NCBI GenBank assembly: GCA_964386325.1 | Contig: CAYLQY010000001.1 | Span: 124,001 to 188,000 of the forward strand | DNA: 64,000 nt | From: Anaerorhabdus sp964386325 | GTDB taxonomy: Bacteria > Bacillota_I > Bacilli_A > Erysipelotrichales > Erysipelotrichaceae | Direction of reading: 5' to 3' | Part shown: one piece after another, positions 17,803 through 26,329 of the stretch | Layout of the letters: every line of letters starts with the position of its first letter | How positions within the stretch are numbered: position 1 is the first letter of the stretch | The notes under the pieces: generated by a model | Told to the model about the DNA's origin: nothing | The model's input: the letters and a program-made list of their open reading frames with translations, nothing else | Database searches by the model: none | Program-made: the position numbers and the translations under genes

Positions 17803-18138
17803 ATGAATAATTTTTGGCGTAATGTAGGATATCCGCTATGTGTATTAATCATAGGAGGATTGTTGATAAGATTCTTAGGTCCATATGTACCAAATGAAGT
17901 AATTATAATTTTGGTTGCTGCTACATGTTTTGCCTTTGGTGTAAGTTTGCATGTTGGAAAGAAAAGTAATGGATGGATACAAAAGTTTGTCATTGCATTT
18001 TTCTTCTTATTCTTTGTCTTTTGGGATTTAGGTGCAATTGTTTTACCACAGTTAAAAAATATATTCACATTAGTAGGAATTAATGGATTTGTAATTCATT
18101 TATTCTATGTATTTTGCGGATGGAGCTTCTTTAAGTAA
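17803..18138 (+). CDS. Small integral membrane protein, unknown function
   Basis: 111 residues with four predicted membrane segments (about residues 9-25, 31-49, 62-80, 88-107) and very short loops. The start ATG has TAGGAG 10 bp upstream. It ends at a good terminator. No family is recognised. It probably stands alone. Confidence 0.65.
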   Translation: MNNFWRNVGYPLCVLIIGGLLIRFLGPYVPNEVIIILVAATCFAFGVSLHVGKKSNGWIQKFVIAFFFLFFVFWDLGAIVLPQLKNIFTLVGINGFVIHLFYVFCGWSFFK

Positions 18139-18161
18139 AAAAACTGCTGGGCAGTTTTTTA
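18137..18161. terminator. Bidirectional terminator
   Basis: AAAAAACTGC and GCAGTTTTTT with a TGG loop. The flanking A and T tracts make it work on both strands, for 17803-18138 (+) and the YggS gene (-). Confidence 0.85.
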
Positions 18162-18163
18162 TT

Positions 18164-18811
18164 TTACATGAATAGTTTTGAACCGATTCGGACAATTGTT
18201 GAATTGTGTTTTAATGCAAGTGGATAATCATCGCTCATCCCCATTGAACACTCCTTGATGGTGTCACTTCCAAAATGATTTTGTAGCATCAAAAAGCATT
18301 GGTGTGCTTCTTCAAACACCTTCTCTATTTCATCAGTATCATCAGTATGAGGTCCCATGCACATAATTCCATTAACTTTTACATTTGAAAAGGTTAAACA
18401 CTTTTCAATGAATGGAATTGCATCTTCATAGCTTAGCCCAGTTTTAGTATCTTCTTTTGCAAAGTTAAATTGAACTAAGATAGGAATTACTTTGTTTATA
18501 CGCTTTGCTTCAGTGTGCAATACTTCGACAAGGTCTAAACTTTCTACGGATTCAATACACGCAAGATAAGGTAAAACTTTACGAACTTTATTACGTTGAA
18601 GATGTCCAATAAAGTGCCATTCAATATCTGCTGGTAAATCAACTTTTTGAAGTAATTCTTCTGTTCGGTTTTCACCAAAGATACGCTGTCCTTTATTATA
18701 ATAATCCATAATCTGTTCCCTGGAACGTTTTTTACTGACAACAACTAGTTTTGTGTCTTTCAATTCTTTTAATAATTCTTCATAATTAATCATATTCATC
18801 ACCATAACCAT
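18164..18811 (-). CDS. YggS/PROSC family PLP-binding protein
   Basis: About 210-215 residues. The family keeps pyridoxal phosphate and amino/keto-acid balance. Marks are LVVVSKKRS (PLP lysine, normally AVSKxxP; here Lys-Lys-Arg), GENRTEELLQK, WHFIGHLQRNKVR and SMGMSDDYPLAL with the terminal Ser/Arg (VRIGSKLF). The start is uncertain: ATGs at 18811, 18805, 18799 and 18793 are all in frame. It diverges from the PHP gene by about 40 bp. Confidence 0.9.
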   Translation of the reverse strand: MVMVMNMINYEELLKELKDTKLVVVSKKRSREQIMDYYNKGQRIFGENRTEELLQKVDLPADIEWHFIGHLQRNKVRKVLPYLACIESVESLDLVEVLHTEAKRINKVIPILVQFNFAKEDTKTGLSYEDAIPFIEKCLTFSNVKVNGIMCMGPHTDDTDEIEKVFEEAHQCFLMLQNHFGSDTIKECSMGMSDDYPLALKHNSTIVRIGSKLFM

Positions 18812-18852
18812 TGTAACATGATTATGTTATAATTGAGCAGGTGGTGATAAAA

Positions 18853-19734
18853 ATGAAATGTGATTTACATTGTCATAGTGAATATAGTTTTGATAGCACA
18901 CAATCCGTTGAAGATTTATTGCGACGTGCTAAAGAAGCAGGAATAAGTGTTTTAGCAATTACAGATCATAATGTAACGAATGGTTCATTAGAAGCACTTA
19001 GACAAAATGAAATAGATATAATTCCAGGGATTGAAATTGATTGTTTTTGTAAGGATACAATTATTCACTTAACCGCTTATGGTATGGAACTTTCAGATGA
19101 TCGATTCACAAAATGGAAAGAGTATTACATATCGGAATTAGATAGAATTGGTGAGTTACGCCTAAAATTAATTGAAGAGAAATATAACTGTAAACTGGAT
19201 ATAAATAAAATTAAGTCTTATACCCATTTTGATTATCCATATACAAATGTTGAAATTGAAAAAGTTCTGTTTGAAGACTCTAATCATCCAGATTTACTAC
19301 CCTATCAAATAGGTGATAAAAGTCAAAATCCAATAGCTAATTTTTATTGGGATCATCTTGCGATAGGTAAGTGGGGATATGTTGAAATGGTATTGCCTAA
19401 CTATATCGATATTATTCATTGGATACATGAAATTAAGGGTGTAATTATTTGTGCACATCCTAAAGTAACTATTGGTAAAGATTTGGATACAATTCAAGCA
19501 TTAATTGATGCAGGGATTGATGGCTTTGAAGTTTACTGTTCTTATCATGATGAAGAGTATGCCGAATTTTATAAAAATATCGTGGAAAAGCATGATTTAC
19601 TGATGACGTGTGGAAGTGATTTTCACGGGTATACAAAACCCAATATAGAGCTAGGTCAAACTGGATATAATGGCGATTGTAGCCAAATTGTGACTAGACT
19701 TAAAGAAAAAATCAAAGAAAAACACAATCAATAA
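18853..19734 (+). CDS. PHP-domain phosphoesterase (YciV-like)
   Basis: 293 residues. The N-terminus has the PHP metal motif DLHCHSEYSFDS and AITDHNVTNG, with the later metal ligands in PGIEID, AHPKVTIGK and CGSDFHGYTKP. Such proteins act as nucleoside 3',5'-bisphosphate phosphatases or 5'-3' exonucleases on short RNA. The start is ATG 18853 with AGGTGGTG about 6 bp upstream. Neighbours give no further clue. Confidence 0.85.
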   Translation: MKCDLHCHSEYSFDSTQSVEDLLRRAKEAGISVLAITDHNVTNGSLEALRQNEIDIIPGIEIDCFCKDTIIHLTAYGMELSDDRFTKWKEYYISELDRIGELRLKLIEEKYNCKLDINKIKSYTHFDYPYTNVEIEKVLFEDSNHPDLLPYQIGDKSQNPIANFYWDHLAIGKWGYVEMVLPNYIDIIHWIHEIKGVIICAHPKVTIGKDLDTIQALIDAGIDGFEVYCSYHDEEYAEFYKNIVEKHDLLMTCGSDFHGYTKPNIELGQTGYNGDCSQIVTRLKEKIKEKHNQ

Positions 19735-19767
19735 AAATGTTGTATAATGAAATGGGGTGAGAGGAAT

Positions 19768-20889
19768 ATGAAGAATAAGAAGTTAGAAAAAGAATTATTG
19801 GCACTTATTTTAACGATTGTTTTCTGTATAATTGCCGTTAGTATTGTACTTCTCATTTTGATAAATACATTTAATGAAAAGAAAAATAATGAAGCCCAAG
19901 TTGTAGAAAAAGCACCCGTTGTTTTAAATTATAATGCAAGCATATTCTATGGTGGGAAGGTTGATGTTGATAAGGATTTAGTGCGTGGATATACAATCGA
20001 CAATGATATGAATTTTTATACGCTTTTCAGTTCAATTGAGCCAGCGATTACGAATAATGATGTTTCAATATTTGGTTTTGATGATGTGGTTGTAGAAGAT
20101 TATGCTGATAAAGGTACACCTACTGCATTGATAGATGATATGGAATCAATTGGATTCAATATGGTAGCAATGTTAGGAAGTAATACATTGAGTTTGGGTG
20201 AAGAAGCATTATCAAAATCATTTGATTATTGGGATCAACAAACGATGTATTTTGCAGGTGGTAATAGAAGCATTGATGAATCCACTGAAATATTTACAAA
20301 GAATGGTATTAATTTTGGATTGTTGTCATATACAATGCCTTCAAATCTTAGTGAAATTACCATTGAAAATCCATCGCTATTAGATGTCTACAATGATCAA
20401 AAAGCCCAAGAAGATGTTACAAACTTGAAGAGTCAAGTAGACGTAGTACTTGTCTATATTGATTGGAATGATGTAGAAACAATGGAAGTAACTGGTGATC
20501 AAAAACGAGTAGCGAAACTACTTGCAGATGCTGGTGCAGATGTTGTACTAGGAACAAATACAAAAACAATACAGCCAGTTGAATGGATTGATGATACTAT
20601 TGTTTATTATTCATTAGGGAATATGATTGCCGATGATACGGATTTGGATCAATCAATTGGGTTAGTAGGTAGTCTCTTTATTCAAAAAACAGTGGTTGAT
20701 GGAGTAGTAACAATTGAAAAAAGCCAACCTAAGGCTGACTTAATTTATATTACAAATAGTCTAGTTCCACGTATCATGATGTTTGATGAATTAACAGATG
20801 AACTGAAGAACAAAGATAAAATCTATAATGAGTATACATCTATTGTTACTCAATTAGATGATTCGATTCGTATTGGTGGACTTAAATAA
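19768..20889 (+). CDS. CapA-like (metallophosphatase-fold) membrane protein lacking metal-binding histidines
   Basis: 373 residues. The start at 19768 has GAGAGGA 5 bp upstream. Residues 8-35 are a membrane anchor; the rest is extracellular. It resembles the CapA/PgsA/YwtB family in order of segments (YGGKV, FGFDDV, LGSNTLSLGEEAL, YAGGN-like FAGGN, GTNTKTIQPVEW, YYSLGNMI). The metal ligands are replaced: NH becomes NT, HWG.E becomes DWNDVE, and GAHPH becomes GTNTK. It is therefore likely a non-catalytic relative. A surface-polymer or cell-wall role is inferred only from the family. Confidence 0.75.
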   Translation: MKNKKLEKELLALILTIVFCIIAVSIVLLILINTFNEKKNNEAQVVEKAPVVLNYNASIFYGGKVDVDKDLVRGYTIDNDMNFYTLFSSIEPAITNNDVSIFGFDDVVVEDYADKGTPTALIDDMESIGFNMVAMLGSNTLSLGEEALSKSFDYWDQQTMYFAGGNRSIDESTEIFTKNGINFGLLSYTMPSNLSEITIENPSLLDVYNDQKAQEDVTNLKSQVDVVLVYIDWNDVETMEVTGDQKRVAKLLADAGADVVLGTNTKTIQPVEWIDDTIVYYSLGNMIADDTDLDQSIGLVGSLFIQKTVVDGVVTIEKSQPKADLIYITNSLVPRIMMFDELTDELKNKDKIYNEYTSIVTQLDDSIRIGGLK

Positions 20890-21445
20890 GAGGAATTTTA
20901 GAAGAACTTTGTGGTGGCACAAGGTTCTTTTTTTCTAGTGTGGGAAGCACAAGTTTAAATACAATATAGAGTAATAATACTTCCAAAGGTAATAAGATTA
21001 AATTTTTAACAATACTGATAGAAAAATAATAATTAAATCCTTTAGAATAGAGCATTGAAGTCCATAGTGATCCTAGAAAAGCATTACTTACCACATTGAT
21101 AATTAAACGTGATAAGAATAACTTTGTGACTGTGATTCTTGTTTGATACAAGAAAACAGCAAATATGAAACAGTTGAACATGGCACTAATTGCATAACCA
21201 GGAAAGAAAGCTCCTCCAGGGAATAGCATGAATCCAACAATATCAGTGATGAATCCACTAATTAATCCTGGAATAGGACCAATGATACAAGATTCGACAG
21301 CGATTAAAAGATAACCAAAAGAGATTCTAAGATTCTCTCCGATAGGTAAAAATAATCCTGCAGTAGCAACTTTAAGCGCAATGAAAACTGCCATTATTGC
21401 TAGATAATAAACTTTTTTTAGATTTTTAGCTGATTGTGTGAACAT
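20882..21445 (-). CDS. folT: Folate-type ECF transporter S component
   Basis: 187 residues with about six membrane segments. The segment ENLRISFGYLLIAVESCIIGPIPG is the FolT hallmark region (Arg-Ile/Leu-Ser-Phe-Gly). I start at 21445 (MFTQSAKNL), with AAAGGAGA 13 bp upstream; the longer frame from GTG 21469 includes this site. The mRNA leader is a tetrahydrofolate riboswitch, which settles the substrate as folate. The energising EcfAAT subunits are elsewhere. Confidence 0.9.
   Translation of the reverse strand: MFTQSAKNLKKVYYLAIMAVFIALKVATAGLFLPIGENLRISFGYLLIAVESCIIGPIPGLISGFITDIVGFMLFPGGAFFPGYAISAMFNCFIFAVFLYQTRITVTKLFLSRLIINVVSNAFLGSLWTSMLYSKGFNYYFSISIVKNLILLPLEVLLLYIVFKLVLPTLEKKNLVPPQSSSKIPLI
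20902..20934 (+). terminator. Terminator of the CapA-like gene
   Basis: AAGAACTTTGTG and CACAAGGTTCTT form a 12-bp stem with one G-T pair and a GTGG loop, followed by T7. It lies inside the 3' coding end of the convergent folT gene. Confidence 0.8.
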
Positions 21446-21504
21446 AAAAAAATAGTCTCCTTTCTCCACAGATGTGAAGTCTATGAGACATTTTCACAGT
21501 TGTG

Positions 21505-21582
21505 GGACAATAGCTGTACCGCAAGTTTCCTTTTCGTCCATCGCTTCCCAAGCGAAGGCACTTAACGCACAGATAATGTATA
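21505..21582 (-). ncRNA. Tetrahydrofolate (THF-I) riboswitch
   Basis: Read on the minus strand, the leader has the THF-I core in order: GCGTTAAGTG, a short hairpin with the TGGGA loop, GGACGAA, a second small hairpin, and GCGGT. An outer stem pairs ACATTATCTGT with ACAGCTATTGT. A further hairpin (21478-21500 area) and the ribosome binding site follow, so folate probably represses folT at the level of the start region or by termination. Confidence 0.85.
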
Positions 21583-21589
21583 TACTATG

Positions 21590-21618
21590 AATATAGAAGA
21601 TATACTACTCTTTGTCAA
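21590..21618 (-). promoter_or_regulatory. Promoter of the folT transcript
   Basis: On the minus strand TTGACA (21618-21613) and TATATT (21595-21590) are 17 bp apart, just upstream of the THF riboswitch. Confidence 0.8.
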
Positions 21619-21678
21619 GGTGAATGTCTTTATAAAAAGAATAAAATAAGGTAAACTATACGGGGTAAGGTGGTAATT

Positions 21679-22566
21679 ATGGAATTATTAGTAACGTTAG
21701 AAAATTGTAATGATATTCAAACTTTTGCGGATGCAGGCGCAACAGTCTTTTTATTTGCGGATGAATTTCATGGGACAAGGGTTGCAAAGAGAATGAGTCT
21801 TGATGAAATAAGCTTTGGTGTAAAACAAGTGAAAGAGTTAAACTTAAAGTCAGCTCTTATGATGAATCGAATCTATACAGATGCAGAGATTGACAAAATT
21901 GAAGAAATGTTGGAATTCGCAAAAAAGATTCAAATAGATTGGATTTATTATAATGATCCAGCTGTTTTCATGTGTGCTGAAGAAATGGGAATGGTTTGCC
22001 AACTTGTCTATGAACCAGATACCCTCATGACGAATTCAAAAGATATGCAATTCATTTTAGATCAAGGAGTTCACCATGCGGTTTTATCTACCGAGATTAC
22101 GTTGGATGAAATGAAAACGATGACAAGAAATGTTCATGGAAATACAGAAGCAATCTTATTTGGGTATTTAAATATGTCTTATTCAAAACGTCATCTCATA
22201 CAAAATTATTGTGATGAAATAGGTATTGAAAATAACTTTCAAGATAAGATGGATATGGTTTTAATTGAATCTACAAGAGAAGGTAAAATGCCTATTATTG
22301 AAGATGGACAAGGGACACATATATTTACAGATTACATTCTAGATGCATTTAATGAAATTGTTGAACTAAATAAAGAAGGTTTGAAGGTTGTGCGCATTGA
22401 TGGAATTTTCTTGAATAGAGATTGTGTGGCAGATGCATGTAGAGCGTTTGGGATGATTTTAAGTGGTTTGCCAAGTGAAATTATTAAAGAAAAATTTGAA
22501 GAAAAATATCCGACACTTCCTTGGAGCACAGGATATATGTATCAAAAGACGAATTTAGTGAAGTAG
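21679..22566 (+). CDS. trhP1: U32 family protein, tRNA U34 hydroxylation (YrrN/TrhP1-like)
   Basis: 295 residues. The start at 21679 (MELLVTLEN) has AAGGTGG 5 bp upstream. It is the shorter member of the peptidase-U32 pair, with the barrel repeats FLFADEFHG, DWIYYNDPAVF and the INGxx-like VRIDGIFLN. It lies 7 bp upstream of the longer partner. In Bacillus, YrrN and YrrO together hydroxylate uridine 34 of some tRNAs using prephenate-derived chemistry. The assignment rests on the pair organisation and lengths. The shorter member lacks the Cys cluster. Confidence 0.75.
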   Translation: MELLVTLENCNDIQTFADAGATVFLFADEFHGTRVAKRMSLDEISFGVKQVKELNLKSALMMNRIYTDAEIDKIEEMLEFAKKIQIDWIYYNDPAVFMCAEEMGMVCQLVYEPDTLMTNSKDMQFILDQGVHHAVLSTEITLDEMKTMTRNVHGNTEAILFGYLNMSYSKRHLIQNYCDEIGIENNFQDKMDMVLIESTREGKMPIIEDGQGTHIFTDYILDAFNEIVELNKEGLKVVRIDGIFLNRDCVADACRAFGMILSGLPSEIIKEKFEEKYPTLPWSTGYMYQKTNLVK

Positions 22567-22573
22567 GTGAATT

Positions 22574-23779
22574 ATGAATAAGAATATAGAATTATTAGCA
22601 CCAGCAGGTGACTTAGAGAGAGCAAAAACTGCCATTCGTTTTGGTGCCAATGCAGTATATTTAGGTGGTAAACGATTTTCACTTCGTTCAAGAGCCTCAA
22701 ATTTTGAAATTTGCGATATAAAGGAAGCATGTGATTATGCTAGAGAATATGGAGCCCATATTCATGTCACCATAAATATGATTCCTCATGATGAAGACTT
22801 AGATGGTTTAGAAGATTATGTTAAAGAATTAGAGAGTGCGGGAGTTACGGCAGTAATTGTTGCAAGTCCTTCAATTATTCAAACAGTAAAAAGAGTTGCA
22901 CCAAAACTAGAAGTACATTTAAGTACACAAATGTCGACAACAAATCTAAAAGCAATTGAATATTATAAACGCTTAGGAGTTGACCGTATTGTGTTCGCAA
23001 GAGAATGTGATTTAAAAGAAGTTACACATATTGCGAAGAATTCTCCAGTGCCCACAGAAGCCTTTATTCATGGTGGTATGTGTGTCAATTACTCTGGTCG
23101 CTGTACTTTAAGTAATGCAATGACATTAAGAGACGCGAATCGCGGAGGGTGTGCACAATCATGCCGTTGGAAATATCATCTATTACAAGGTGAACATGAA
23201 ATTAGTACTATGGATAATTTATTTTCAATGAGTTCTAAAGATTTAATGGCTGTTGAATTTATGTATGATTTAATGGAGGCAAATGTAGCATCACTAAAAA
23301 TTGAAGGTCGTATGAAATCAGCATACTATATTGCAAGTGTTGTCCATGCTTATCGTAAATGCATTGATGAAATTGCATCAACGGGTAAACGATTAAGCCC
23401 AGAACGATTAGCGTATTATATCGATGAACTAGCAAAGGCAGAGAATCGTCCAACATCAAGTGGGTTCTATCGAGGATTACCTACTTATCGTGATCATCTA
23501 TATGGTGTCAATGGGGCGGGGGTAACACATGATTTTGTTGGTCTCGTATTATCTTATGACAAGTCATCACAAACAGCATTAGTCCAAGTTCGTAATGTTT
23601 TCAAAGTGAATGATGAACTGGAAGTATTTGGACCTAAAATTGATAATGAATCGTTTATTGTTCAGTCTATTACAAATGGAGATGATTGTATGATCGAGGT
23701 TGCAAATCAACCAATGACAGAAGTAAGAGTTTCCATTCCATTTACCGTATATCCTGAAGATATGATAAGGAGAAAATAA
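22574..23779 (+). CDS. trhP2: U32 family protein, tRNA U34 hydroxylation (YrrO/TrhP2-like)
   Basis: 401 residues with the U32 signature: ELLAPAGDLERAKTAIRFGA at the N-terminus, HLSTQMSTTN, RIVFARECDL, and the Fe-S type cysteines GMCVNYSGRC...RGGCAQSCRW. The KIEGRMKSAYY segment follows and an extra C-terminal beta domain is present. It forms an operon with the shorter homologue. Older annotation as a collagenase-like protease is unlikely in this context. Confidence 0.8.
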   Translation: MNKNIELLAPAGDLERAKTAIRFGANAVYLGGKRFSLRSRASNFEICDIKEACDYAREYGAHIHVTINMIPHDEDLDGLEDYVKELESAGVTAVIVASPSIIQTVKRVAPKLEVHLSTQMSTTNLKAIEYYKRLGVDRIVFARECDLKEVTHIAKNSPVPTEAFIHGGMCVNYSGRCTLSNAMTLRDANRGGCAQSCRWKYHLLQGEHEISTMDNLFSMSSKDLMAVEFMYDLMEANVASLKIEGRMKSAYYIASVVHAYRKCIDEIASTGKRLSPERLAYYIDELAKAENRPTSSGFYRGLPTYRDHLYGVNGAGVTHDFVGLVLSYDKSSQTALVQVRNVFKVNDELEVFGPKIDNESFIVQSITNGDDCMIEVANQPMTEVRVSIPFTVYPEDMIRRK

Positions 23780-23780
23780 G

Positions 23781-24500
23781 ATGATTGTAGAAGGTTCACT
23801 TAGTGTTAAAGCAGTACTACTAGCGAAAAATCGTGAAGTAGTAGAGATATTAGTTGATGAAAAAAAGATGGATAAAGATACTAACTTTATTCTAGCAAAA
23901 GCATATGAAGCTAATGTAAAAGTAACAAAGGTAAATCGTGAAGTAATTGATGCTCAAGCAACTGGCAAAACACATGGTGGAATACTTGCGAAGGTCAATT
24001 CAAGAAACTATCAAAAAATAGAAGATTGTTTTGATGAAGATGCTTTTATTTGTATTTTAGAGGGTGTTGAGGATCCATTTAATTTAGGTTATGCGTTACG
24101 CACTTTATATAGTGCAGGTTGTACAGGGGTACTTTTAGCTAACCGTGATTGGAGTTATAGTGAATCGACCATATTAAAATCAAGTGCTGGAGCTAGTGAG
24201 TACATAAAAATATGCCTTAGTGATGATTTAGCAGCTGATATAAAGTTATTTAAAAAACAGGGTTATTCATGTTTTGCAGCTATGCGAAAAGACGCTGTTT
24301 CATATTTTGATGTTGATTATACAGGCCCGTGCGTACTTGCGATAGGCGGCGAAATGCGTGGTCTTAGTAAAAACGTATTAGCAGAAATTGAGCAAAATAT
24401 CTATATTCCTTATGCAAATGATTTTAGAAATGCATTGAATGCTTCCAGTGCGGTAGCAGCAATTAGTTTTGAAATTGTAAGACAACGTAGAAAAATATAA
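23781..24500 (+). CDS. SpoU/TrmH family RNA methyltransferase
   Basis: 239 residues. The SPOUT knot region shows EGVEDPFNLGYALRTLYSAG (motif 1), AIGGEMRGLSKN (motif 2) and NALNASSAVAAISFEI (motif 3), the SAM-binding trefoil of 2'-O-ribose methylases. It follows trhP2 by 1 bp and could act on tRNA or rRNA with it. The substrate nucleotide is not known. Confidence 0.85.
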   Translation: MIVEGSLSVKAVLLAKNREVVEILVDEKKMDKDTNFILAKAYEANVKVTKVNREVIDAQATGKTHGGILAKVNSRNYQKIEDCFDEDAFICILEGVEDPFNLGYALRTLYSAGCTGVLLANRDWSYSESTILKSSAGASEYIKICLSDDLAADIKLFKKQGYSCFAAMRKDAVSYFDVDYTGPCVLAIGGEMRGLSKNVLAEIEQNIYIPYANDFRNALNASSAVAAISFEIVRQRRKI

Positions 24501-24549
24501 ACAAGTCCCTTCAGTCGTGTTATAATAATACGAAAATGGAGGGATTTTT

Positions 24550-26247
24550 ATGAAGGAAGCATTCTATTTAAAAAATAATCTTGCGATTATTAACTTCACT
24601 ACAAAATTTTGTAAAACATCAAGTGAATTGATTTCATCTGAAGGATTTGATCAGTTCTTAGACGCATATTTGAAATTCCTAATGAAAGATAATCAAGAAC
24701 TTTATCTTTGGTTAACAAATAACGCTTCTGAGGAAGAAGTTAAGGCGGAATTAATTCGTCTTGCGAAAATTACATTAGTATTAAGAATTGATGAAATTCA
24801 TCACCCAGCATTAAATGAACCTAAGAAGTTATTGGAAGTTATCGAATCAATGTATCAATACTGGCGCAGTATGCAACGTATATCTATTGTTTATTCTAAA
24901 AATGATGAAGGATTACAACTTGCAAACTTTATGGATGCGGATGGTGAATTCAATCGTTTAGTTTTAGGTTTATATCGTCGTATTCAACAAAAGGTACAAG
25001 GATCTAATAACCGTGTATTCCGTCAATTACAAGCAGGTACTAATGCAAGTATGATGTTAAATACATATGATTGGAATATTCCATCAACATATGATGTTCT
25101 TGCGAAAATACCTTTTGTACATACTTTAATGCTACGAACACCATTAATTATTCATCCTAAATCAAATAAGCGTACAGGAACATTTACGGAAGTATATGAG
25201 AATCCGATTCGCGATTTTATTGATAAGAATGAAGACTGGATTTGTTTCCCATGTAAAGTGGGTTCATTATTAACATTTATTTATTTCCATCGTGATTTTT
25301 CAGCTAGTGCAATTTCATTAGCAAACTTATTTGAACTTGCGACTCCTGAAGAATGTACAGGAACTAAACCTGATTGTATTATGATTTTCGGAAACGAAGA
25401 TGATAAGAAGGATACAATTTTCTATCAAGATAAAGCAGAAGGCATGTGGATTGGAAAAATCTCATATGAAGATAAGATTGAGTATTTTGGTTATTTAAAG
25501 AAAATGGCATTAACACTTCACAATTTAGCAATGATGGATAAAGGATGGTTACCAATTCATGGAGCTATGATTAATCTTCATCTTAAAGATGGTACTAAAA
25601 AAGGTATTATGTTTATGGGCGATTCTGGAGCTGGTAAATCAGAAACAATTGAAGCTCTTACAAATCTTGCGAAATCAGAAATTGATTATCAAGAAGTTGT
25701 ATTTGATGATATGGGATCATTACATATTGAAGATGGTAAGATTGTTGCGCAAGGAACTGAAATTGGTGCATTCGTACGATTAGATGACCTTGATCGTGGT
25801 TCAGCTTATCGTGATATGGATCGTTCGATTTTCTTCAATCCTGAAAGTTCAAACTCAAGAGTTGTAATTCCGGCAGCACCTTATAGTGTTGTAACTGCAA
25901 ACCATACGATTGATATGTTTATGTATGCGAATAACTATACGGACGAACGTGGATTAAGAAAAGTGGATGATATTCATGAAGCAAAACAAATCTTTGTAGA
26001 AGGAAAACGTTTTGCCTTAGGTACAACACAAGAAAAAGGATTATCTACAACCTTCTTCGCAAACCCATTTGGGCCAATGCAAAAACAAGAAGAATGTACA
26101 ATTTTAATTGATAAGATGTTTGATGAATTATACAAAGAAAATATCTTTGTAGGTGAAATATTCACATGTCTTGGTCTACCAGATAAAGGAGACCATGGTA
26201 TTGATGAAGCTGCTAAAGCTTTATTGCGACAAGTTAAAGAAAAATAA
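24550..26247 (+). CDS. HprK/PEPCK-superfamily-like P-loop protein, unknown role
   Basis: 565 residues in the cytosol, with GGAGGG just upstream. The C-terminal half carries a P-loop FMGDSGAGKSE (G357-E365) that is closer to HPr kinase (GxSGxGKSE) than to the PEP carboxykinase GxSGTGKTT. VVFDDMGSL follows as a Walker-B-like acidic motif, then basic/charged RSIFFNPESSNSR and VVIPAAPYSVV. The N-terminal 340 residues are helical and unlike HprK. It may be a metabolite or protein kinase. Automated tools could call it PEP carboxykinase; I consider that unproven. It is monocistronic, with its own terminator. Confidence 0.6.
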   Translation: MKEAFYLKNNLAIINFTTKFCKTSSELISSEGFDQFLDAYLKFLMKDNQELYLWLTNNASEEEVKAELIRLAKITLVLRIDEIHHPALNEPKKLLEVIESMYQYWRSMQRISIVYSKNDEGLQLANFMDADGEFNRLVLGLYRRIQQKVQGSNNRVFRQLQAGTNASMMLNTYDWNIPSTYDVLAKIPFVHTLMLRTPLIIHPKSNKRTGTFTEVYENPIRDFIDKNEDWICFPCKVGSLLTFIYFHRDFSASAISLANLFELATPEECTGTKPDCIMIFGNEDDKKDTIFYQDKAEGMWIGKISYEDKIEYFGYLKKMALTLHNLAMMDKGWLPIHGAMINLHLKDGTKKGIMFMGDSGAGKSETIEALTNLAKSEIDYQEVVFDDMGSLHIEDGKIVAQGTEIGAFVRLDDLDRGSAYRDMDRSIFFNPESSNSRVVIPAAPYSVVTANHTIDMFMYANNYTDERGLRKVDDIHEAKQIFVEGKRFALGTTQEKGLSTTFFANPFGPMQKQEECTILIDKMFDELYKENIFVGEIFTCLGLPDKGDHGIDEAAKALLRQVKEK

Positions 26248-26253
26248 GTAGTG

Positions 26254-26280
26254 AAGCCCTATAATAATAGGGCTTTTTTA
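26254..26280 (+). terminator. Rho-independent terminator
   Basis: AAGCCCTAT and ATAGGGCTT with an AATA loop, followed by TTTTT. Confidence 0.88.
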
Positions 26281-26329
26281 CTTTTTTGTATTTTGTGTTA
26301 AAATAGTATGGGTTTGGGGGAGATAAAAC

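Noticed and set aside
17778..18068. Minus-strand frame of 96 codons opposite the small membrane gene
   Set aside because: It has no ribosome binding site and lies fully antisense to a gene with good site, start and terminator.
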